A DNA stretch of 39,723 bases, from contig NZ_BDBZ01000043.1 of the NCBI RefSeq assembly GCF_001613245.1, forward strand, positions 1-39,723, read 5' to 3'. The notes beneath the pieces are model-generated. The model searched no databases. It saw only the letters and a program-made list of their open reading frames with translations, and was not told the origin of the DNA. A program made the position numbers and the translations under genes. Below, piece by piece: positions 1 through 6,121 of this stretch; position 1 is the first letter of the stretch, and each line of letters starts with the position of its first letter. The stretch is from Nocardia speluncae NBRC 108251 (GTDB lineage Bacteria > Actinomycetota > Actinomycetes > Mycobacteriales > Mycobacteriaceae).

Positions 1-178
1 GACCACCCGGACCGGGGGGCCGTCCACCGGGTCCCGGGCGGGGAGCGTTGGCGTTCGGCGCCGGACCGCGGTTGGGTGACCCCGGACGCTGCTGCGGTTC
101 CCGGCCCGGCAGCGGCCCACGGGGGCCGCGGCCACCGCGCGGGTCATCGCCGGATGGGGTCTCGTAGGGCGAAGTCAC
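1..178 (-). CDS. N-terminus of a Pro/Gly/Arg-rich protein, probably PonA1-type penicillin-binding protein (partial)
   Basis: An open frame of 59 codons starts with GTG at 176-178 and runs off the left edge without a stop. A GGAG ribosome-binding site lies about 9 bases upstream of the start. The visible residues are almost all Pro, Gly, Arg, Asn, Gln and Ser, as in the disordered cytoplasmic N-termini of actinobacterial class A penicillin-binding proteins and some other envelope proteins. In M. tuberculosis the gene directly downstream of the DUF5318 gene Rv0049 is ponA1 (Rv0050). This frame sits 94 bases downstream of the DUF5318 gene on the same strand, so ponA1 is the best guess. No catalytic domain is visible, so the identity rests on position and composition only. 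Confidence 0.5.
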   Translation of the reverse strand, partial: MTSPYETPSGDDPRGGRGPRGPLPGREPQQRPGSPNRGPAPNANAPRPGPGGRPPGPGG

Positions 179-272
179 TGACAAGGTCTCCAAAGCTCGT
201 ATCGGTCTGATGGGCTCGTGTTCCGGTGCCCTATGGCACTCGGCGCGGACACCATCATCGGGCCGGGCGGGT

Positions 273-683
273 TCATTCCGCGGCGGTGCGCCGGTTCACT
301 CGGGAACGCGACCGCCGTTGCGGCGTCTTCCCGAGTACATAGGACTGCACCAGATGATTCCAGCTGCAAGTCCGGCACACCTCGACGACATGAACCGAGA
401 ACTCTTCTCTGGACTCGGCCAGGCGCACCAGCTCTTCCGGGCTGCGCGCAGAACCCGCGATCGGCCCCAGGCCGTCGCCGTAGACCCAGGATACGAGAGT
501 GAGTTGTTCCTTCCGGCAGATAGGGCATGTGACCTCGCTCCCCCGGCCGTGAAATTTGGCCGCACGTAGCAGGTAGGGATTGGCGTCACATACCTCGGCG
601 ACATCGACACGGCCCGCATAGACGTCAGCCAGCAGCGACTTGCGCCGGAGCGCATAGTCCACCACTTGCCGCTGAATTCGCAC
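273..683 (-). CDS. DUF5318 family protein (Rv0049-like)
   Basis: A 136-residue protein of the DUF5318 family, conserved in mycolic-acid actinobacteria and of unknown function. It starts with GTG at 681-683 (VRIQRQVVDY), preceded by a GGGGG Shine-Dalgarno stretch. The frame stays open far upstream, but that extension is antisense to the genes on the other strand and is composition-driven. Two cysteine pairs, CPIC at about residues 53-56 and CRTC at about 103-106, suggest a small zinc-binding fold (inference). The block DANPYLLRAAKFHG is typical of the family. In M. tuberculosis the homologue lies between Rv0048c and ponA1 and is divergent from the padR-ino1 group; the same divergent layout is seen here. 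The basic C-terminal tail after about residue 120 looks variable. Confidence 0.85.
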   Translation of the reverse strand: MRIQRQVVDYALRRKSLLADVYAGRVDVAEVCDANPYLLRAAKFHGRGSEVTCPICRKEQLTLVSWVYGDGLGPIAGSARSPEELVRLAESREEFSVHVVEVCRTCSWNHLVQSYVLGKTPQRRSRSRVNRRTAAE

Positions 684-956
684 GCCCCCAGAGTAGCTGT
701 GTTGTATTACTGCCGCCTGCGGCCGGATTGGATCCGGGTCGGCGATCGGTCGCGACGGTGGTGGCCACCCGGATAGGATCGACCTCCTCGGAAACCTCCG
801 AGCGTGGTTCGGAGCGGCTGTCCGAGCGGGGCTCGGCCACCAACCGCGCCGTTGGCGTATTTGCGCCAATGGTTTCCTGGGCGCGCAACAGTGGCCGTCG
901 CCACATGCGGGAACCGAGGCCGTTCCGAGAATCCCTGCGCAACGTAGGATCCGCTG

Positions 957-2039
957 GTGTCGACAGTTGTGCCGGGCCGGACGCGAGCGCGCGATATCGA
1001 TCGTGCCGGAACCGCCGGAAAGTTGGACGCGGCCTACGCCGAAGGCCAGCTGGGCGCTGCCGAATACCACGACCGCATCGCCCAGGCCCGCATCGCGAGA
1101 ACACTCGGTGAGCTGTCGGAGCTGGTAGCCGACCTGCAGCAGGCCGCCGACGGCCCGCCCGCGGTCGTCCCGGCGCCGCGGTCCGGATATCCACCCGGTA
1201 CGCGGGCCCGGACTGCCGATCGCCGATCCGCCGGCGAACTGCTCGACCGTGCCTACCGTGAAGGCCAGCTGACCGAAGACGAACATCATGCGGCCACCGA
1301 ACTGCTCGCCGAGGCCGTCACCCTCGGCGATCTCGCGGATATCACTGCCGACCTGCAAGGCCCACGGCACACTCCGGTCGCGCCCCGCCCATCCGGTTCC
1401 GGCCACCCGCGCCGCTACTTCGCCGTCCTCGCTGCCGCCGCGCTGGCCGTGGCGTTCGGTGCATATACGCTTGCCGGTCGCGATACCGGATCCGCGGTGA
1501 GCGCCCCGCCCCCGGCGGCCGTGGAACCGGTAGCGGAGCAACCCCGGCCCGCGCCCGAGGGGCCCGAGCCGCTGGTTTTCGCCCCGCCGAACCTGGTGAC
1601 CGGTGCCGGGCTCGCCCAGTTCATCGCCGAGTACCGCGAGCGCTTCGGCGATACCGTGGCAGACGAAGTGTGGCTGCACCCTGACCACGGCGATGTCGAA
1701 CGTGCCGTACCCGGGCAGCCGAATCGCCTGGTGAGTTACGACTACCGGGGCGGGTTCAACCAGTCCGATGATCTGACCACCCGCCCGGTCGATACCCCGA
1801 CCGTAGATCTGGGCACGCTCGATGCCGGCGCGATCGGCCGCGTGCTGACCGATGCCCCGGCGATCGCCCGCGTCCCCGACGGTGTGGTCACCCATATGAG
1901 TTTCGAGATCCAGACCTTCCCGCCGTACGACGGCGTACCTGCGGTCAGTGTCTACGTCTCCAATTCGTTCGACGAGAGCGGATGGCTGCTGGTCGGCCCG
2001 GCCGGCGATGTCCTGCGCGTCCGGCCGTTCGAGGGATGA
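957..2039 (+). CDS. Membrane protein with two DUF1707 domains and an extracytoplasmic domain
   Basis: A 360-residue protein. Two tandem DUF1707 (SHOCT-like) modules occupy about residues 10-60 and 82-135; each has an RxxDR-type start, an L..AY.EGQL core and a closing DLQ. A single transmembrane helix follows at about 150-168, then a proline-rich linker. The C-terminal domain (about 200-360) is homologous to that of the next gene, including the shared PNL-T--GLA-FI--Y---FGDTV pattern. The GTG start at 957 has AGGA at 946-949. DUF1707 domains are cytoplasmic N-terminal modules common in actinobacterial membrane proteins, and their biochemical role is not known. The position between DUF5318 and PadR corresponds to Rv0048c in M. 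tuberculosis. Topology (DUF1707 inside, C-terminus outside) is inferred. Confidence 0.8.
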   Translation: MSTVVPGRTRARDIDRAGTAGKLDAAYAEGQLGAAEYHDRIAQARIARTLGELSELVADLQQAADGPPAVVPAPRSGYPPGTRARTADRRSAGELLDRAYREGQLTEDEHHAATELLAEAVTLGDLADITADLQGPRHTPVAPRPSGSGHPRRYFAVLAAAALAVAFGAYTLAGRDTGSAVSAPPPAAVEPVAEQPRPAPEGPEPLVFAPPNLVTGAGLAQFIAEYRERFGDTVADEVWLHPDHGDVERAVPGQPNRLVSYDYRGGFNQSDDLTTRPVDTPTVDLGTLDAGAIGRVLTDAPAIARVPDGVVTHMSFEIQTFPPYDGVPAVSVYVSNSFDESGWLLVGPAGDVLRVRPFEG

Positions 2040-2049
2040 GGGACGGGTA

Positions 2050-2856
2050 ATGGCGAAAAAAGAACAGGTCAGGGCGCGTGACCACGATCGCGTCGAGATA
2101 TGCGCGGTACTGGACGCGGCACTCTCGGACGGACAGTTGAATGCCGGCGAACACGCCACCCGCACCCGCTCGGCGATGCGGGCGAAATTCACGACCGACC
2201 TGGAAGGACTCGTTCGCGACCTGCAGGTGCCCGGCGAACTGGCCGGCGCCGCGATCCTGAGTGGCGACCGCGCCGCCCGGCCCTGGTGGCTACCGGTCGC
2301 AGTTCTGGCGGCCGCCGCCGTGCTCGGCGGTGGGGTCGGGTTCGTTGCGCGTGACGAACCAGCGCCGAGTATCGCTGCGGCCGCGGAGGCGGAATCCGAG
2401 CCCGCGTCGCTGCCGAACCTGCTCACCACCGATGGGCTGGCGTTCTTCATCGACGCCTACCGCCGGGAGTTCGGCGATACAGTGATCGACACGGCGACCG
2501 TTTTTCCGGACTTTCTGCTGGTCCAGCGGTTGGGTCAGGGCATCCCGCGCAACTTCCGTTTCGACACGGACGGGTTCGACGAGATGAGTGTCGCGGTACC
2601 CAGCTACGCGAACGGGCGGCCCATCGACCTGGCCGATATCGAGCTGACGACGCTGGGTGCGGTCTTGGCGGGAGCTCCGGCCTCGGTGCGCCTGGAGCAG
2701 GGCGAGGTCGAACATCTCGGATTCGGTTTCGAGCTGATCGCGCCCGCCGATGCCGGCCCGGTGATCGATATCTACGTCGAGGATCCCGCGGGCAGTACCG
2801 GGCACCTGTCCGTCTCGTTCGCCGGCACGCCCCTGGAAGTGTTTCCCGCCCGCTGA
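2050..2856 (+). CDS. Membrane protein with one DUF1707 domain, paralogue of the upstream gene
   Basis: A 268-residue protein starting at ATG 2050 (MAKKEQVRARDHDR), 10 bases after the upstream stop, with a purine-rich GGGACGGG stretch ahead of it. It has one DUF1707 module (about residues 8-60), a transmembrane helix (about 77-97), a short Ala/Glu/Pro linker and a C-terminal extracytoplasmic domain. That domain is alignable with the one encoded by 957-2039 over the GLAFFIDAYRREFGDT region and the closing beta-rich part. The pair therefore looks like a local duplication in which one copy gained or lost a DUF1707 repeat. A longer frame from 1948 exists but overlaps the upstream gene and lacks conserved sequence. 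Co-transcription with the upstream gene is likely. Function unknown. Confidence 0.8.
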   Translation: MAKKEQVRARDHDRVEICAVLDAALSDGQLNAGEHATRTRSAMRAKFTTDLEGLVRDLQVPGELAGAAILSGDRAARPWWLPVAVLAAAAVLGGGVGFVARDEPAPSIAAAAEAESEPASLPNLLTTDGLAFFIDAYRREFGDTVIDTATVFPDFLLVQRLGQGIPRNFRFDTDGFDEMSVAVPSYANGRPIDLADIELTTLGAVLAGAPASVRLEQGEVEHLGFGFELIAPADAGPVIDIYVEDPAGSTGHLSVSFAGTPLEVFPAR

Positions 2857-3100
2857 GCACCGGGCGGCGAACCCTGCCGGCCGGCCGAACAAAAGGCCCG
2901 GTTGTGCGCGGGCGCTCGGCCGCGGCCTGCTCGTCCGCCCGGTGTCCGCCTACTACGTCGCCGCCGATCCCCTTTTTCGCTCGGTCGCCGCCGTCTCGGA
3001 AGTTCGGGTTCACGCACCGATATGGGTGACATCAGCGCCGAAGGGTGGGTGATGTCCCCGGGCCGCCACGTGTGATGTAGCGGACTGAACTATGCACGGT

Positions 3101-3117
3101 TATATCGGTCCGATATA
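3101..3117 (+). promoter_or_regulatory. Palindrome over the putative padR-ino1 promoter
   Basis: A perfect palindrome with 8-bp arms, TATATCGG and CCGATATA, around a single T. Its right arm overlaps a -10-like TATAGT at 3114-3119; a weak -35 candidate (TATGCA, 3091-3096) lies 17 bases upstream. The PadR gene starts 53 bases downstream. PadR regulators bind short AT-rich dyads and commonly repress their own operon, so this is a good candidate PadR operator (inference). The remaining 2857-3172 gap holds no gene; a weaker dyad, GACATCA/TGATGTC, is at 3028-3056. Confidence 0.6.
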
Positions 3118-3172
3118 GTTGGGAATCGCATCCATTGGTTAGGTCTGTACGGAAGTCAGGGGGTGAAGCCCG

Positions 3173-3733
3173 GTGCTCGAACTGGCAATCCTCGGGCTGC
3201 TCCTGGAATCGCCCATGCACGGCTACGAGCTGAAGAAGCGGCTCACCGGCCTGCTCGGGGCGTTTCGGGCGTTCTCCTATGGATCGCTGTATCCGGCCTT
3301 GAAACGTATGCAGGCGGACCGGCTGATCGCAGAGGAGGCGCCCGACGGCATGGTCACCACCCGTCGAGCCCGGCGGGTGTACCAGCTGACACCGGCGGGC
3401 CGGGAGCGGTTCGGCGAGCTACTGGCCGATACCGGTCCGCAGAACTACACCGATGACGGCTTCGGCGTGCACTTGGCCTTCTTCAGCCGCACTCCCGCGG
3501 AAGCGCGGATGCGGATTCTGGAGGGCAGGCGGCGCCAGGTCGAGGAGCGCCGAGAGGGGCTGCGGGAGGCGATCAAGAAGGCGAGTGGCTCGCTGGATCG
3601 CTACACCCGCCAACTCCATCAACTCGGACTCGAATCAAGCGAGCGCGAAGTGCGCTGGCTCAACGAGTTGATTGCGGCGGAGCAATCGACGAAGGCGGCA
3701 CCACAGAAAGAGGGAAATACCGGCCATGAGTAG
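3173..3733 (+). CDS. PadR family transcriptional regulator (Rv0047c-like)
   Basis: A 186-residue PadR-type repressor. The winged helix-turn-helix fills about residues 1-75, with the family hallmarks LELAILGLL, the MHGYEL motif and GSLYPALKRM. A C-terminal helical dimerisation part (about 110-165) contains a long charged coiled-coil-like segment. The GTG start at 3173 follows AGGGGGTGA at 3158-3166. The stop codon (3731-3733) overlaps the ino1 start by 8 bases, so the two genes are translationally coupled. The same padR-ino1 pair exists in M. tuberculosis (Rv0047c-Rv0046c). Context suggests that the protein controls inositol synthesis and itself through the palindrome at 3101-3117. The effector is unknown. 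Confidence 0.88.
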   Translation: MLELAILGLLLESPMHGYELKKRLTGLLGAFRAFSYGSLYPALKRMQADRLIAEEAPDGMVTTRRARRVYQLTPAGRERFGELLADTGPQNYTDDGFGVHLAFFSRTPAEARMRILEGRRRQVEERREGLREAIKKASGSLDRYTRQLHQLGLESSEREVRWLNELIAAEQSTKAAPQKEGNTGHE

Positions 3734-4814
3734 TGGAGACACCAATAAGTCCAGTGTTCGCGTCGCCATCGTAGGTGTGGGCAACTGCGCCTCCTCGCTC
3801 GTGCAGGGCGTGCAGTACTACCACGACGCCGACGATTCCGCGACGGTGCCCGGCCTGATGCACGTGCGGTTCGGCCAGTACCACGTCCGGGACGTGCAGT
3901 TCGTGGCCGCCTTCGACGTGGACGCCAAGAAGGTCGGCTTCGACGTGTCCGAGGCGATCTTCGCCAGCGAGAACAACACCATCAAGATCTCCGATGTGCC
4001 GCCGCTCGGTGTCACCGTGCAGCGCGGACCGACCCTCGACGGTATCGGCAAGTACTACGCCGAAACCATCGAACTCGCCGAATCCGACCCGGTCGACGTC
4101 GTCCAGGTACTGAAGGACGCCGAGGTCGACGTGCTGGTCTCCTACCTGCCCGTCGGTTCCGACGAAGCGGACAAGTTCTACGCGCAGTGCGCTATCGACG
4201 CCGGTGTGGCCTTCGTCAACGCGCTGCCGGTGTTCATCGCCTCGGACCCGGAATGGGCCGAGAAGTTCCGCGCCGCGGGTGTACCGATCGTCGGCGACGA
4301 CATCAAGAGCCAGGTGGGTGCCACCATCACCCACCGGGTCATGGCGAAACTGTTCGAGGACCGCGGTGTGCAGCTCGACCGCACCATGCAGCTGAACGTC
4401 GGCGGCAATATGGACTTCAAGAACATGCTGGAGCGTGAGCGCCTGGAATCCAAGAAGATCTCCAAAACGCAGGCTGTCACCAGCAATCTGCAGAAGGAGA
4501 TGGGCGCCAATGATGTGCATATCGGCCCGTCCGATCATGTCGGCTGGCTCGACGACCGCAAATGGGCCTACGTCCGGCTGGAGGGCCGTGCGTTCGGTGA
4601 TGTGCCGCTGAACCTGGAGTACAAGCTCGAGGTGTGGGACTCCCCGAACTCTGCGGGCATCATCATCGATGCGGTACGCGCCGCCAAGATCGCCAAGGAC
4701 CGCGGAATCGGTGGCCCTGTTCTCCCGGCGTCGGCGTACCTGATGAAATCCCCGCCGAAGCAGATGGCCGACGATGTGGCCCGCACCGAGCTGGAAACCT
4801 TCATCATCGGATGA
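3726..4814 (+). CDS. ino1: Inositol-3-phosphate synthase
   Basis: A 362-residue NAD-dependent myo-inositol-1-phosphate synthase that converts glucose 6-phosphate to inositol 3-phosphate. In actinobacteria this is the committed step to phosphatidylinositol, lipoarabinomannan and mycothiol. The Rossmann motif GVGNCAS is at about residues 17-23, and the conserved synthase blocks VSYLPVGS, GDDIKSQVGAT, NVGGNMDF and ERLESKKISKT are all present. Its length is close to the mycobacterial enzyme. The start at ATG 3726 (MSSGDTNKSS) is supported by AAGAGGGAA at 3708-3716; longer starts lie inside padR. It is coupled to the PadR gene and followed by strong hairpins. Confidence 0.95.
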   Translation: MSSGDTNKSSVRVAIVGVGNCASSLVQGVQYYHDADDSATVPGLMHVRFGQYHVRDVQFVAAFDVDAKKVGFDVSEAIFASENNTIKISDVPPLGVTVQRGPTLDGIGKYYAETIELAESDPVDVVQVLKDAEVDVLVSYLPVGSDEADKFYAQCAIDAGVAFVNALPVFIASDPEWAEKFRAAGVPIVGDDIKSQVGATITHRVMAKLFEDRGVQLDRTMQLNVGGNMDFKNMLERERLESKKISKTQAVTSNLQKEMGANDVHIGPSDHVGWLDDRKWAYVRLEGRAFGDVPLNLEYKLEVWDSPNSAGIIIDAVRAAKIAKDRGIGGPVLPASAYLMKSPPKQMADDVARTELETFIIG

Positions 4815-4828
4815 GGCCGGGGCTTTTT

Positions 4829-4847
4829 GCGGCGCCTTCGGCGCCGC
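4829..4847 (+). terminator. Hairpin just after ino1
   Basis: A perfect 8-bp stem, GCGGCGCC/GGCGCCGC, with a TTC loop. It starts 14 bases after the ino1 stop and is preceded by a T-run (CTTTTT at 4823-4828). It probably ends or stabilises the ino1 transcript. There is no downstream U-tract, as is usual in high-GC actinobacteria. Confidence 0.55.
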
Positions 4848-4867
4848 GGGTATCGGCCCCCTGAGGC

Positions 4868-4929
4868 CCCTGCTTTCCGCACTCGACACTCGCGGCTGCG
4901 CCGCATCGCCTCGAGCACGGAAAGCAGGG
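4868..4929. terminator. Long inverted repeat between convergent genes
   Basis: The arms CCCTGCTTTCCG (4868-4879) and CGGAAAGCAGGG (4918-4929) are perfect 12-bp complements. Between them are further pairable segments (CTCGA/TCGAG and CGCGGC/GCCGC). The repeat lies between ino1 on the plus strand and the GyrI-like pair on the minus strand, so it can serve as a bidirectional terminator. Confidence 0.6.
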
Positions 4930-5048
4930 ACGGGCCGAAACCTCACAGGGCCTCGTAAGACTCGGCGCCGGCGTGGTTGCGTTGGGGCCGAGTGATTACG
5001 TCGAGGCCGGGCGCGGTGGGGCGGGCACGGGTTGCGGGTGGATGTGAC

Positions 5049-5474
5049 TCAGTCCAGGGATACGTAGACCTCCACTGAGGTGGGCCCCGTGTAGCGTTCG
5101 AGTTCGGCGGTGTGGGAGCGGGTGATCGTGCCCGCTTTTTCCGCTTCCCGGACTCGGGCCCAGGCCGTGCGCAGCAGGTCGTACGGTTTTTCGGTGACCA
5201 CGAATTTCGCGTACCGACCGGCCGGAACCCGGGTGAGCACATCGCCGGCGTCGAGGTCGGCCAGACCGGCGACCTCATAACCCAGCACCGCGACCGCGTG
5301 ATCATCCTGGCCGATGTAGGCGGCGACCCGGGGCACCTCCTTTTCGCGGCTCAGGTACCGATCCCAGGTGAAGTTGACCAGGTCCAGATCGCGGGCCGAT
5401 ACCTCACGGCCGGCCAGCGGAACGGTGAGCCCGGCGACCATACTCTCGTCGAGAGTGACAATTTCGAAATCCAC
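5049..5474 (-). CDS. GyrI-like / AraC effector-binding-domain protein
   Basis: A stand-alone GyrI-like (AraC_E_bind/SOUL-type) small-molecule-binding domain of 141 residues without a DNA-binding part. The family pattern is visible: an N-terminal strand (MDFEIVTLDESMVAGLTVPL), the central VLGYEVAGLADLDAGDVLTR segment, and the signature PAGRYAKFVV followed by a helix and a closing SVEVYVSLD strand. It is 6 bases downstream of a paralogue (5481-5942), so the two are one operon. Members bind hydrophobic ligands or act as sensors or scavengers; the ligand here is unknown. Confidence 0.75.
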   Translation of the reverse strand: MDFEIVTLDESMVAGLTVPLAGREVSARDLDLVNFTWDRYLSREKEVPRVAAYIGQDDHAVAVLGYEVAGLADLDAGDVLTRVPAGRYAKFVVTEKPYDLLRTAWARVREAEKAGTITRSHTAELERYTGPTSVEVYVSLD

Positions 5475-5480
5475 AGCTTC

Positions 5481-5942
5481 CTACCTGCCCGCCGAATCGT
5501 CTTCTGCCAGTGCCACGAAAACCTCCACCGTGTGCTTGTCCGGGTACCGCTCGTAATCCCCGGTGTAGGAACGCACCAGACGGTCGGCGGCCTCGGCATC
5601 CCAGATGGCACGCCACAGGGTCACAATGGTTTCGCCGAGATCCTCACCGCTGAGGGTGAACCGGGCGTACCGCCCGGCCGGGATCCGGGCGAGTACCTCC
5701 CCGGGTAGCAGATCGTCGAGGCTGCGGCAGCGGTAGCCGATGATATGGGTCAGGTACGAATTGATCTCGGGGGCATGATCGACGAACGCGCTGGCGGGTG
5801 GTCCGGGTAAGGCCCGGGACAGATTCCGTTTCCAGGCCTGTTCCACTTTGATCCGGCGCGGTCCTTCCACAGCGAGTGCTGGGCTGCGAAGTACCGTTCC
5901 CGCCACCAGCGTTTCCGGGCGGTCAACGACATTGAATTCCAC
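5481..5942 (-). CDS. GyrI-like / AraC effector-binding-domain protein (paralogue)
   Basis: A 153-residue protein with the same fold as the next gene in the operon. Shared features are the MEFNVV...ETLVAG start, HIIGYRCRSLDDLLPGEVLA in the middle, the signature PAGRYARFTL, and the C-terminal ERYPDKHTVEVFVAL strand. It has no DNA-binding domain. Sequence divergence from its neighbour points to an old tandem duplication. It lies downstream of the penicillin-binding protein gene with a 179-base gap, so it may have its own promoter. A cytoplasmic ligand-binding role is inferred from the family. Confidence 0.75.
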   Translation of the reverse strand: MEFNVVDRPETLVAGTVLRSPALAVEGPRRIKVEQAWKRNLSRALPGPPASAFVDHAPEINSYLTHIIGYRCRSLDDLLPGEVLARIPAGRYARFTLSGEDLGETIVTLWRAIWDAEAADRLVRSYTGDYERYPDKHTVEVFVALAEDDSAGR

Positions 5943-6121
5943 CGGCGTAGCCCCTATGTCTCGTCATCCGTCGTCGCTCCAGCGCATATCCTCCCGCACG
6001 CCCTTCCCGGCGCGAGCGTGGGCCCGGTGCCGGTCGGTCGGATGGGCGACATCTCACTCTGGCCAACGATGCTGCCATGCCGACCGTTCCTTCGTCGGTA
6101 TCCCGAGCGGAAATCCGTGGA

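Noticed and set aside
684..2450. 725-codon minus-strand frame continuing upstream of DUF5318
   Set aside because: It is antisense to the two DUF1707 genes and is a product of GC codon bias. Only the last 136 codons (273-683) have conserved sequence and a ribosome-binding site.
3660..4946. 428-codon minus-strand frame over ino1
   Set aside because: A mirror frame of the clearly identified inositol phosphate synthase gene; no domain of its own.
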